A DNA stretch of 64,000 bases. Origin: Hymenobacter jeongseonensis. GTDB lineage: Bacteria > Bacteroidota > Bacteroidia > Cytophagales > Hymenobacteraceae. This document shows positions 1 to 7,599 of this stretch, in pieces. A program made the position numbers and the translations under genes. The notes beneath the pieces were generated by a model. The model saw nothing but the letters and a program-made list of their open reading frames with translations, made no database searches and was not told the DNA's origin. The stretch spans positions 184,586 through 248,585 of the forward strand of contig NZ_JADQDQ010000008.1 in the NCBI RefSeq assembly GCF_015694725.1. The letters run 5' to 3'. The first letter of the stretch is position 1, and every line of letters starts with the position of its first letter.

Positions 1-359
1 CCACCGAAGCCGCCATCGCCGCCTCCGAAGTTCTGTTTGGCAAAGGCGACCTCGAGGCCCTGCAAGCCTTGGACGAAGCCACGCTGCTCGACGTATTCGC
101 GGGCGTGCCGCACATCCTCGTGCTTCGCTCGGAGTTCGCCCATCTGAATGCCGTGTCCTTGCTCAGCGATGCCACCATGCACAAGATTTTCCCTTCCAAA
201 GGCGAGGCGAAGAAAATGATTCAGGCCGGCGGCGTGAGCCTGAACCGCGAAAAAGTGGCCTCGCCCGAATCCTCAGTAGCAGCCTTGCCCTTACTGGCTG
301 GCAAATACTTGGTGGCTCAAAAAGGCAAGAAGAACTACTTCCTGATTGAGCTGGAATAA
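1..359 (+). CDS. tyrS: Tyrosyl-tRNA synthetase, C-terminal part (5' end outside window)
   Basis: Only the last 118 or so residues are present; the reading frame is open from base 3. TyrRS charges tRNA-Tyr with tyrosine in the cytoplasm. The visible part covers the end of the class I catalytic fold (a stretch rich in Ala/Glu with LFGKGDLEAL) and then the S4-like RNA-binding domain, recognisable from KGEAKKMIQAGGVSLN and the final YLVAQKGKKNYFLIEL. This ending is typical of bacterial TyrRS that bind the tRNA anticodon side with an S4 domain. The gene ends 43 bp before a strong hairpin terminator. The identification rests on the C-terminal domain alone, since the HIGH and KMSKS motifs lie upstream of the window. 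Confidence 0.9.
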   Translation, partial: TEAAIAASEVLFGKGDLEALQALDEATLLDVFAGVPHILVLRSEFAHLNAVSLLSDATMHKIFPSKGEAKKMIQAGGVSLNREKVASPESSVAALPLLAGKYLVAQKGKKNYFLIELE

Positions 360-402
360 GCAACCCCGCACCTCTGGCTGCGCTGCTTGCTGCTACCAAT
401 AA

Positions 403-456
403 CTAGCCCAAAGAAAAGGCCCCGCTGAATCCAGCGGGGCCTTTTCTTTGGGCTAG
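403..456. terminator. Bidirectional terminator after tyrS
   Basis: A perfect 25-bp stem (403-427 with 432-456) closes on a four-base AATC loop. The stem has an A-rich foot and T-rich opposite foot around a GC-rich centre, so it can stop transcription from tyrS on the plus strand and from the convergent gene at 510-770 on the minus strand. Confidence 0.85.
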
Positions 457-509
457 CATCCACAGCGCCGGCGCGACCTTGAGGTTGCGCGCGAAGCCGT
501 GGCCGGGCC

Positions 510-770
510 TTACTTCTTTTTAGCAGGAGCAGCTTTCTTGGCAGCAGGAGCAGCCTTTTTAGCAGCGGGAGCAGCTTTAGCAGCGGGAGCGGCAGCACCG
601 GCGTTCTTAGTGTTCTGTACTTCGGTACGGAACGCCTGGGCCATCGTCTTCAGCTCCTGCATGCCTTTGCGCACACGGGTGCCCGCAGCAGCGTTCTGCT
701 TGTCGTAGAATTTCGAAAAGTCGTCTTCGAGCGACATCACGAGGTCCTTCAGTTTGCCGAAATTGTTCAT
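510..770 (-). CDS. Histone H1-like Lys/Ala/Pro-rich DNA-binding protein
   Basis: An 86-residue protein. Residues 1-55 form a charged helical region (MNNFGKLKDLVMSLEDDFSK, then KGMQELKTMAQAFRTEVQN) and residues 56-86 are a low-complexity tail of alternating Ala, Pro and paired Lys (AAPAAKKAAPAAKK). This layout matches the histone H1-like (Hc1-type) small proteins common in Bacteroidota and Chlamydiae, which are thought to bind and condense DNA through the basic tail. The ATG at 770 was chosen because the helical family domain begins there; the upstream in-frame extension has no such character. It converges on tyrS and shares its terminator. The tail length may vary between strains because the coding repeat is prone to slippage. 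Function is inferred from composition. Confidence 0.7.
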   Translation of the reverse strand: MNNFGKLKDLVMSLEDDFSKFYDKQNAAAGTRVRKGMQELKTMAQAFRTEVQNTKNAGAAAPAAKAAPAAKKAAPAAKKAAPAKKK

Positions 771-965
771 TGTGGGTTGGGTTTGGGGTGAAAAATGAAA
801 GTATGATGGTGTTAAGCCGGCCCTAATATACAGGGATTTCAAATGCAAGCAAGTTTTCCATTTTTTTTCTAAAAGCCCCTCCCCTGCTTTTAGAGGCCTA
901 TTTTGCCAAAAAAAAGGCCCTTTGCGCAAAGTAGACATCCCGGCACTTCCTTGGTATAGTACCAA

Positions 966-1001
966 AACAAAAACGCCGGCCTCCCATCTGGGAGGCCGGC
1001 G
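966..1001 (-). terminator. Rho-independent terminator of the oxoamine synthase gene
   Basis: A 12-bp GC-rich perfect stem (974-985 with 990-1001, loop ATCT) lies 21 bp after the stop codon of the minus-strand gene at 1023-2270 and is followed on that strand by a T-rich run (TTTTTGTTTT). Confidence 0.85.
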
Positions 1002-1022
1002 CGAAGTGCCATAGCGGCGAAA

Positions 1023-2270
1023 TTAGGCGGTTTGGAAAGGCGCGGGGGTTTTGTTGTAAAGCCCTTTGGCCAGCTTGGCACCCATGGCTTCGAAGGCCAC
1101 AATCGTTTCTTGCACGTCTTCCAGCGTGTGCATAGCCGTGGGAATCAAACGAAGCATGATAACGCCCTTGGGCACCACCGGATACACCACAATAGAGCAG
1201 AAAATGCCGTGATTCTCACGTAAATCGAAGGTTAGGGCCGTTGCCTCGGAAAGTTCACCGTTCAGCAGCACGGGCGTTACCGGCGACTCGGTGGTGCCGA
1301 TGTTGAATCCTTTTTCCTTTAGGCCGCCCTGCAGGGCCCGGACAATGGTCCAGAGCTTTTCGCGGTATTCGGGGTGGTTGCGAATCAGCTCCAGACGCTT
1401 CAGGGCACCGATTACTAACGGCATGGGCAGCGATTTGGCGAAAATCTGGCTGCGCATGTTGTAACGCAAATATTCAATCACGCTTTCCTGCCCGGCCACG
1501 AATGCGCCGATGCTGGCCATGCTCTTGGCGAACGTGTAAAAAATTAGGTCTACGCCCTCTGCACAGCCCAAATGTTCTGCCGTTCCGGCTCCGGTAGCGC
1601 CCAGCGTGCCAAAACCATGAGCATCGTCCACGAACAGGCGGAAGTCGTATTTCTTCTTCAGCTCCACGATTTCGCGCAGCTTGCCCAGGTTGCCCGACAT
1701 GCCGAACATGCCCTCGGTAATTACCAGGATGCCGCCGCCGGTTTCGTCGGTCAGGCGCTTGGCGCGCTCCAATTGCTTTTCGAGGTTTTCGATGTTGTTG
1801 TGAGGAAACACAAACCGCTTGCCTTGGTGCAGGCGTACGCCGTCGATGATGCAGGCGTGCGACTCGGCGTCGTACACAATGGCATCGTGGCGGCTCACCA
1901 GCGCATCAATAATGCTGACCACGCCCTGGTAGCCAAAGTTAAGAAGCAATGCCCCGGGCTTTTGCACGAAATCGGCCAGCTCGTTTTCCAGCTGCTCGTG
2001 CAGCGTCGAGTTGCCGCTCATAATGCGCGCGCCCATGGGGTAAGCCATGCCGAATTCGGTGGCGCCGTCGATGTCGGCTTGCCGCACTTCGGGATGGTTG
2101 GCCAAGCCAAGGTAATTATTCAGGCTCCAGGTCAACACCTCTTTGCCGCGAAACTGCATGCGGGGATGGATTTGGCCCTCCAGCTTGGGGAAAGCGAAAT
2201 AACCGTGGGCGTAATGCGATTGCGAGCCCAGGGGGCCGCGGTTGGCCGAAATCCGGTCGAAAATATCCAC
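1023..2270 (-). CDS. Alpha-oxoamine synthase (serine palmitoyltransferase / cysteate acyltransferase type)
   Basis: A 415-residue PLP enzyme of the family that joins an amino acid to an acyl-CoA with loss of CO2 (SPT, KBL, BioF). Visible landmarks are the cofactor-stacking His138 (DAESHACIIDG), the DDAHGFG segment at 215-221, and the PLP lysine Lys249 in TFAKSMASIGAF. In Bacteroidota such enzymes make the first intermediate of sphingolipids (serine as substrate) or of sulfonolipids/capnine (cysteate as substrate). This sequence is of the GYFAFPKLEG type and differs from the classical Sphingobacterium SPT in its N-terminus and in having AKSMASIG rather than SKSLASLG. Translation most likely starts at GTG 2270, where homologous N-termini (xDIFDRI) begin; a longer frame reaching 2435 would overlap the divergent accC leader. 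The exact substrate cannot be read from sequence. Confidence 0.75.
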   Translation of the reverse strand: MDIFDRISANRGPLGSQSHYAHGYFAFPKLEGQIHPRMQFRGKEVLTWSLNNYLGLANHPEVRQADIDGATEFGMAYPMGARIMSGNSTLHEQLENELADFVQKPGALLLNFGYQGVVSIIDALVSRHDAIVYDAESHACIIDGVRLHQGKRFVFPHNNIENLEKQLERAKRLTDETGGGILVITEGMFGMSGNLGKLREIVELKKKYDFRLFVDDAHGFGTLGATGAGTAEHLGCAEGVDLIFYTFAKSMASIGAFVAGQESVIEYLRYNMRSQIFAKSLPMPLVIGALKRLELIRNHPEYREKLWTIVRALQGGLKEKGFNIGTTESPVTPVLLNGELSEATALTFDLRENHGIFCSIVVYPVVPKGVIMLRLIPTAMHTLEDVQETIVAFEAMGAKLAKGLYNKTPAPFQTA

Positions 2271-2549
2271 TGAAAAAACGGGAAATAGGGTGGTTGTAAA
2301 AGCAGCATAAGGGCCGCAGGAGGCGCGCGCATAGCACGCACAGCAGGCCCAATCACAAAGGTAGCCCGGGGCCGCCGTTGTACATAATTTGGGCTTAATA
2401 ACGTCATTCTGGGTTCGATGTTTACGGTAACCCATGAGTTTCCAACTTTCTTTGCGCCCTCACTCCTGCTTTCCGCAGGAGTTTTGTCCGCCCCTGCGGC
2501 TTCCCACCCACCGCTCAATGCCTCTCCAACTGCCGGTTGGAGCCCCCTC

Positions 2550-4061
2550 ATGAAGAAAATCTCCAAGCTGCTCGTCGCCAACCGGGGCGAAATCGCCCTG
2601 CGGGTTCTCCGCTCCGCCAAAGAAATGGGCATCGCCACGGTGGCCATCTACTCCGAAGCCGACCGCAACGCCCTGCACGTGCGCTACGCCGACGAAGCCG
2701 TGTGCGTGGGCCCGCCCGCGTCCAAAGACAGCTACCTGCGCGGCGACAAAATTCTCGAAGTCTGCAAAACATTGGGCGTTGATGCCATTCACCCCGGCTA
2801 CGGCTTCCTCTCCGAGAATGCCGGCTTTGCGCGCGCCGTGCGCGAGGCCGGCCTCATTTTCGTGGGCCCCAGCCCCGAGGCCATGGAAATGATGGGCGAC
2901 AAGCTCTCGGCGAAGCAGGCCGTGAAAGCCTACAACATTCCGCTGGTGCCCGGCACCGACGAAGCCATTTCCGACGTGGCCGCCGCGAAGCAGATTGCGC
3001 AGGAAGTGGGCTTTCCCATTCTTATCAAGGCCTCGGCCGGTGGCGGCGGCAAGGGCATGCGCATCGTGAACAACGCCGGGGAGTTTGAAGAACAAATGCA
3101 GCTGGCCATCAACGAAGCGGTGTCGGCTTTCGGCGACGGTGCCGTTTTCATTGAGAAATTCGTGACTGGCCCGCGCCACATCGAAATCCAGGTTTTGGGC
3201 GATGAGCACGGCAACATCGTGCACCTGTTCGAACGCGAGTGCAGCATCCAGCGCCGCCACCAAAAAGTCATTGAAGAAGCGCCTTCTTCGGTGCTCACCC
3301 CTGAGCTGCGTGCCCAAATGGGCCAGTGCGCCGTGGACGTGGCCCGCGCCTGCGCCTACACCGGCGCCGGCACAGTAGAATTTTTGCTCGATGACCAGCA
3401 CAACTTCTACTTCCTGGAAATGAACACCCGCCTCCAGGTAGAACACCCCGTAACGGAGCAAATCACGGGGCTCGACTTGGTGAAAGAGCAAATCAAAGTG
3501 GCTCAGGGCGAGCTCCTCGCCTTCTCGCAAGCAGAACTTTCCATCACGGGCCACGCCATTGAAGTACGCGTGTACGCCGAAGACCCGCAAAACAACTTCC
3601 TGCCCGACATCGGCACCCTGAGCACCTACGTCCGCCCCCAGGGCCCCGGCGTGCGCGTCGACGACGGCTTCGAGCAGGGCATGGACATTCCGATTCATTA
3701 CGACCCGATGATTGCCAAGCTGGTCGCCTTCGGGGCCGACCGCGCCGAGGCCATTGCCCGCATGCTGCGCGCCATCGAGGAGTTTAAAATTACCGGCATC
3801 GAAACCACCTTAGGCTTCGGCACCTACGTGCTAACGCATCCGGCATTCGTCAGCGGCAACTTCGACACAAACTTTATCCGCGACCATTTCTCACCCACTA
3901 CCCTCGCTCCCGCCGCCCCAGATGCGGAAACAGCGCAAGTAGCTGCGGTGCTGGGGGCGCTTCTGCTCAGCGATAAAAAGACCATAATGGCTAGCGCGAA
4001 TGGGGAAGCAACGGACGCAGCAGTTTCGGGCTGGCGCCGGAATCGATTGGGCGTGCGGTAA
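2550..4061 (+). CDS. accC: Biotin carboxylase subunit of acyl-CoA carboxylase
   Basis: A 503-residue ATP-grasp enzyme that carboxylates the biotin of its carrier protein using ATP and bicarbonate, feeding acetyl-CoA (or propionyl-CoA) carboxylase. It opens with KLLVANRGEIALRVLRSA, followed by the glycine-rich ATP loop KASAGGGGKGMRIV near residue 165 and the active-site EMNTRLQVEHPVTEQ near 292. About 50 residues after the core (from SPTTLAPAAPDAE) form a C-terminal extension absent from the 449-residue E. coli AccC but usual in Bacteroidota and propionyl-CoA carboxylase-type proteins. The ATG at 2550 is chosen because the family starts MKKISKLLVANRGE; an in-frame upstream ATG at 2418 only adds low-complexity sequence. 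No accB or carboxyltransferase gene is adjacent, so its partner is encoded elsewhere. The gene diverges from the oxoamine synthase. Confidence 0.92.
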   Translation: MKKISKLLVANRGEIALRVLRSAKEMGIATVAIYSEADRNALHVRYADEAVCVGPPASKDSYLRGDKILEVCKTLGVDAIHPGYGFLSENAGFARAVREAGLIFVGPSPEAMEMMGDKLSAKQAVKAYNIPLVPGTDEAISDVAAAKQIAQEVGFPILIKASAGGGGKGMRIVNNAGEFEEQMQLAINEAVSAFGDGAVFIEKFVTGPRHIEIQVLGDEHGNIVHLFERECSIQRRHQKVIEEAPSSVLTPELRAQMGQCAVDVARACAYTGAGTVEFLLDDQHNFYFLEMNTRLQVEHPVTEQITGLDLVKEQIKVAQGELLAFSQAELSITGHAIEVRVYAEDPQNNFLPDIGTLSTYVRPQGPGVRVDDGFEQGMDIPIHYDPMIAKLVAFGADRAEAIARMLRAIEEFKITGIETTLGFGTYVLTHPAFVSGNFDTNFIRDHFSPTTLAPAAPDAETAQVAAVLGALLLSDKKTIMASANGEATDAAVSGWRRNRLGVR

Positions 4062-4147
4062 TCAGGCACCTTCAGCCTGTTTAGCACTTCGTTAGTAAAC
4101 CATCTGCCCTTCTCTTATCCCTTACTTGTAACCCCGCTTCCACGCGC

Positions 4148-4789
4148 ATGCACTTGCTTCCTCTACCTCGGCCGCTGGCGACGTTAATAAAAACCTGTGT
4201 TTTGAGTGCTTGTTGCGGGCTGCTGGCAGGCACGACACAGGCCCAAACGGCAGCTGGCCCGCCGCCCCCCTCCCCTTGGTACATAGGCGTAAAATCGGCC
4301 TTCGAAGGCCATACTTTTATCATCAACGACTTTGACACCGGCGGCCTACTTTACACGGGCAGTGCGCATGGCGGCTATTATTTCACGTCCAATCTGGCGG
4401 TACAAGCTGGGGTTTTATACGGTAGGGGCAAGTTAAATCAAAACCAGCAGCACGCAATTTGGGGACTACCGGTGCAGTTGCGCGCCACGTTTTCCCAGCC
4501 GGAACGACGCTTTCAGGTCGATGGCATTTTGGAGGCAACTTTTGTGCACGTCAAACGCCAGGAGCTCCAGTTTTCCTATCCTACCAGTCCCCAAGTATTC
4601 ACCCTGCCCCGTCAAAACGGCTTCAACGCCCTGCTTTCGGCGGGTATTGGGTTGCGCTACGGCCTGGGCCAGCACCTACAATTAACCTCTGACCTGCTGG
4701 GCAGCACCAACCCCGACCAGAACATCAAAAATTATTACGGGTTCAACCTTGGCTTTTCCACATCGCTTGGTCTACGTTACCGGTTGTAA
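4148..4789 (+). CDS. Putative outer-membrane beta-barrel protein
   Basis: A 213-residue protein with a Sec signal peptide (hydrophobic stretch ending LLAGTTQAQ, cleavage expected after about residue 34). The mature part alternates short amphipathic strands with turns (YIGVKSAFEGHTFIINDF, GGYYFTSNLAVQAGVLYGRG, LSAGIGLRYGLGQHLQLTSD) and ends FSTSLGLRYRL. A C-terminal aromatic/arginine strand of this kind is typical of small eight-stranded outer-membrane barrels in Bacteroidota. I do not recognise a specific family or substrate. It lies 86 bp after accC but probably has its own promoter, because the intervening sequence lacks any operon-like overlap. Confidence 0.6.
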   Translation: MHLLPLPRPLATLIKTCVLSACCGLLAGTTQAQTAAGPPPPSPWYIGVKSAFEGHTFIINDFDTGGLLYTGSAHGGYYFTSNLAVQAGVLYGRGKLNQNQQHAIWGLPVQLRATFSQPERRFQVDGILEATFVHVKRQELQFSYPTSPQVFTLPRQNGFNALLSAGIGLRYGLGQHLQLTSDLLGSTNPDQNIKNYYGFNLGFSTSLGLRYRL

Positions 4790-4903
4790 GTCGTCGTGTA
4801 TCAAGGCAGCCTGCTGCTCAGCGGGCATAAAACAGCCGCCCAGCAAGAACCGAATGTGGCCGGGGGTCCCTGCTTTTAACACATAAACCCGATTCTGCCG
4901 GCA

Positions 4904-5692
4904 TTAGTACTTGCCTGACTGGATTAGCTTCAGCACGTCTTCTAAGGGCTGTTGGCTAATTAAAAATCCCCGTTGGCCGGTTGCGTCCATTGCCGCTATC
5001 ATGGTTATCACCAAGGCAAATGCTGCGGCCAGCAAGGGGATTCCGGCCAACCGGCGCGCACTGAACATGCCGGTTTGGTACCCAAGGCTGAGCATGCTCA
5101 TGGCAGAAAGCAAGTTTAATACCGCCCAGATAGCGCCCGGAATGTGGTAGTTCAGAGCAACTGTTTTGCGGGTGGTATGCACAGTATGTACTTCGTTCAA
5201 AGCATTGATAAACAAGCTGCGCACCTCCGAATCCATATTTTCCGGTACCAGCGACATGGCCTCCCGCCACATCAACCGCTGAACTTCATCGATTCGGGGC
5301 TCTCGTTTTTTGGCGACGGCCAACGAAGTAATATGCAGGCGGAGCGCTACGTATTCCGGGAAAAGCTGCCTCAGCGCTTGCCCCTGTTTCTCCGGTAGCA
5401 GGCGGGTGTATAGGTAGGCGGTTCGAATCCGGTTTGCATCCTCTATCACCAGTTCCCGGCGCGCATCAAATCGGGAAGAAGTCATGGCAAACGTGAAGGC
5501 GAGCAAAAAAGCCAGCAGCCCAAGAATAGCCCCCACCAGCGCCGCGACGGGCGGTTCCGGCTCGCGTGCCTTCCTTCGAATCAGCAGCCGGCCCAAGCGA
5601 AACCCCAACTCATTAGCCCCTAAGCCCACGCCAAACACCAAAGTAAATAGGGCCCACGGGGGTATATTCGATATGAAAACCGCAGTATCCAT
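4904..5692 (-). CDS. DUF4239 (bestrophin-like) integral membrane protein
   Basis: A 262-residue protein with four predicted membrane segments: residues about 12-32 (ALFTLVFGVGLGANELGFRLG), 47-68 (AALVGAILGLLAFLLAFTFA), 185-205 (GAIWAVLNLLSAMSMLSLGY) and 213-235. Between segments two and three lies a long cytoplasmic helical region starting SSRFDARRELVIEDANRI. The AFTFAMTSSRFDARR motif after the second membrane helix is the hallmark of the DUF4239 family, sometimes called bestrophin-like, whose role is not established; anion transport has been suggested by analogy. It stands alone between unrelated genes. Confidence 0.65.
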   Translation of the reverse strand: MDTAVFISNIPPWALFTLVFGVGLGANELGFRLGRLLIRRKAREPEPPVAALVGAILGLLAFLLAFTFAMTSSRFDARRELVIEDANRIRTAYLYTRLLPEKQGQALRQLFPEYVALRLHITSLAVAKKREPRIDEVQRLMWREAMSLVPENMDSEVRSLFINALNEVHTVHTTRKTVALNYHIPGAIWAVLNLLSAMSMLSLGYQTGMFSARRLAGIPLLAAAFALVITMIAAMDATGQRGFLISQQPLEDVLKLIQSGKY

Positions 5693-5782
5693 ACCTCTGC
5701 ATACGCGAGCGGGCTTACTTAGGACACGCTTGCGGTGAAGCCCTTTAGTAAGCGCAACGGGCCCGCTGTTCCCTTGGCTTTG

Positions 5783-6241
5783 CTATTCAGCGTCCGTCTT
5801 AATTCGTGGGTCAAACGCAAAATCCTCCCATCCCACGATGCGAATCTGTGCAAAATCCGGGTGCCTGGTGTTGAGCACGTAGTTGTGCTCGTGGGCGATG
5901 ATGGACGACGGCACCCGCAAGATGGCTGCCGTCTGGCGTTGGTACCAGGCCGCACCCAGCGGCTGGCAGCGGGCGTAGTGGCGGGGCAATTGCCAGTCCG
6001 TTGGCAGTTCGTCCAAGGTTAAGCTTTCTATTGCCAACGCGTCAGGGATTTCGATGCGGATGACTTTGAAGAGGCTGTTGAGGCCTTCGCCGCTGCGGTG
6101 CACCACGTTTTCGAGGCAGGCCAAAGCGCGGCTGCCGGCGGCGTAAATGACCAACTGGCCGCGCAGGTTCCAGCGGCCGGGATTGCCGGAGGCCACTAGT
6201 TCGCCGGCATATTTTGCCAGGCAGATGCGGTAGACTTCCAC
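5783..6241 (-). CDS. RES-domain toxin (NAD+-degrading) of a type II toxin-antitoxin pair
   Basis: A 152-residue RES protein. The family is named for conserved Arg, Glu and Ser residues, which are visible here as Arg5 (VYRI), Ser37 (YAAGS) and Glu44 (ALACLE), along with the family signature GRWN at 22-25. Characterised members (for example ParT, MbcT and the Pseudomonas putida RES toxin) deplete or modify NAD+ or use it to modify proteins, arresting growth. The gene begins 8 bp after the stop of the antitoxin at 6250-6687, so the two are co-transcribed. Length and all named residues look intact, so the toxin is probably functional. The exact NAD+-dependent reaction cannot be told from sequence. 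Confidence 0.85.
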   Translation of the reverse strand: MEVYRICLAKYAGELVASGNPGRWNLRGQLVIYAAGSRALACLENVVHRSGEGLNSLFKVIRIEIPDALAIESLTLDELPTDWQLPRHYARCQPLGAAWYQRQTAAILRVPSSIIAHEHNYVLNTRHPDFAQIRIVGWEDFAFDPRIKTDAE

Positions 6242-6249
6242 GCGCGGGC

Positions 6250-6687
6250 CTAGGCGAAGTCGCCGTGGGCAATGCGGTCGACTTCGTCGGCCACCAAATC
6301 AATACCCCCGCTGGTTTCCAGCAAGGCCAACGGCGGCTGATTATCGAGGCCGTAGGCAGGTTTATCGAGCCACCGTCGGAATGCGGGCACCGAACCAAAC
6401 ACTTCCTCTCCCTGGCGGGCCAGGGCCAGCAGTTTTAGCACTTGCTCGCTGGCGGCGGGGGCTAGGCGTTTTTTGCCAAGCCGGTAAGTACGCAGGGTTT
6501 TGGTGGTGGTGTGCAGCAAGTTGGCCAATTCGTCGGCACTCAATTGCAGCAGCGCAGCCACGTCGAAGGCGGTTTTGGCCAGCACGCCGGTACGGGCCTG
6601 CATCACCAGCGCGAAGGAATCGGCCACGGTTGCCTGCAGCCCGAGCAAGGCAGGCGAGTAAGCAGCGGAGGGCAGAGCAGCAGTCAT
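6250..6687 (-). CDS. Xre/MbcA/ParS-type antitoxin
   Basis: A 145-residue protein that should neutralise the downstream RES toxin and repress its own promoter. The N-terminal two thirds contain a helix-turn-helix (FDVAALLQLSADELANLLHTTTKTLRTYR) and the C-terminal part (EVFGSVPAFRRWLDKPAYGLDNQPPLALLETSGG) is the toxin-binding domain of the MbcA/ParS/Xre family. Two in-frame ATGs exist, at 6714 and 6687. The downstream one is preferred because the upper lies inside a palindrome at 6708-6723 that probably is the operator, and next to a possible -7 element (CATCTTTG on the minus strand). It is the first gene of the two-gene operon. Confidence 0.85.
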   Translation of the reverse strand: MTAALPSAAYSPALLGLQATVADSFALVMQARTGVLAKTAFDVAALLQLSADELANLLHTTTKTLRTYRLGKKRLAPAASEQVLKLLALARQGEEVFGSVPAFRRWLDKPAYGLDNQPPLALLETSGGIDLVADEVDRIAHGDFA

Positions 6688-6707
6688 GAGTGCAGGCGGA
6701 TGGTACA

Positions 6708-6746
6708 TTCCCAAAGATGGGAATATTTTCCGTAGAAACGGGAAAA
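6708..6746. promoter_or_regulatory. Putative operator of the RES/Xre toxin-antitoxin operon
   Basis: Two inverted repeats lie directly upstream of the antitoxin: TTCCC-N6-GGGAA (6708-6723) and TTTTCC-N9-GGAAAA (6726-6746). Both share the TTCC/GGAA half-site. Type II antitoxins of this family usually bind such paired palindromes to autoregulate, so this is the likely binding site. The assignment is inferred from position and symmetry. Confidence 0.55.
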
Positions 6747-6787
6747 ACTTCCACTTTGTTCCGATTAGCTCAGGAAGTCGTTTGCGG

Positions 6788-7510
6788 TTAAATAAAATCC
6801 GTCACTTCCCGCACCCCCACCGGCCGGTGTACCGTGAAGCCTTCCCCAAATTCTACGCCTATCATGTGGCCGAACTCGCGGGCGCGCGCTTCCATGAATT
6901 TCGAAAATTCCTGGCTCGACAGGTAGGTACTTGGCTCGTCGAGGTTGGGATTGAAAAACTGCGTTCCGTAGGCCTGAATGGAAGCCCACTTCGTTTCCCA
7001 ATGGGCCGATATATCCACCACGAAAGCCGGCACGAGGGCGCGGTCCTGAATGTAATGGTACACGTTGCGGGGTCGCCACGGGGCTTGCGGCAGGCCGTCA
7101 TCGCCAATGGTTTCAATCATGCGCAGGCCCGCCAGAAAGCAGGCATCCGTGGCCAGTTGCGCGCCGCGTCCATGGTCGGGGTGCCGGTCCTGAACGGCAT
7201 TGCAGAGCACTACCTCGGGCCGATAACGACGAATGGCGGCAATAAGGGGGAGTTGGTGTTCCCGCTCATTGCGAAAAAAACCATCGGGCAGGCCCAGGTT
7301 TTCGCGCGCGCTCAATCCCAGAATTAGGCCAGCCGCTGCTGCCTCGGCCGCCCGAATTGCGGGCGTACCCCGGGTCCCTAGCTCCCCGCGGGTAAAGTCA
7401 ACGACCCCAATTTTTTTGCCCGCAACGGCCGATGCAGCTAGCGTGCCGGAGCACGACATCTCAACGTCGTCGGGATGAGCCCCCAGGGCCAGAATATCGA
7501 GCTTTATCAC
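6788..7510 (-). CDS. bshB1: Bacillithiol biosynthesis deacetylase BshB1
   Basis: A 240-residue LmbE/PIG-L family zinc hydrolase. It would remove the acetyl group from N-acetylglucosaminyl-malate, giving GlcN-malate, the second step of bacillithiol synthesis; bacillithiol is the main low-molecular-weight thiol in many Bacteroidota. Zinc-binding motifs are plain: AHPDD at 11-15, and DRHPDHGRG near residue 110. The segments FTRGELGTRGTP and VEFGEGF are characteristic of the BshB1 branch rather than general LmbE proteins. The ATG at 7510 starts directly with the MIKLDILALGAHPDD strand. No bshA or bshC is in the window. TrxB, another thiol-redox gene, lies 1.4 kb upstream but they are not in one operon. 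Confidence 0.88.
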   Translation of the reverse strand: MIKLDILALGAHPDDVEMSCSGTLAASAVAGKKIGVVDFTRGELGTRGTPAIRAAEAAAAGLILGLSARENLGLPDGFFRNEREHQLPLIAAIRRYRPEVVLCNAVQDRHPDHGRGAQLATDACFLAGLRMIETIGDDGLPQAPWRPRNVYHYIQDRALVPAFVVDISAHWETKWASIQAYGTQFFNPNLDEPSTYLSSQEFSKFMEARAREFGHMIGVEFGEGFTVHRPVGVREVTDFI

Positions 7511-7599
7511 AAATTACAGGGGGTTACGACTGGCAGGCAGCATTTGTCAAGCCGAGGGAAATAGGTATGAGGCGTACCGCTTACTTAATACCGCTTGTT

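Noticed and set aside
1572..2273. Open frame opposite the oxoamine synthase gene
   Set aside because: Lies wholly within the conserved PLP-enzyme coding region and has no domain-like features.
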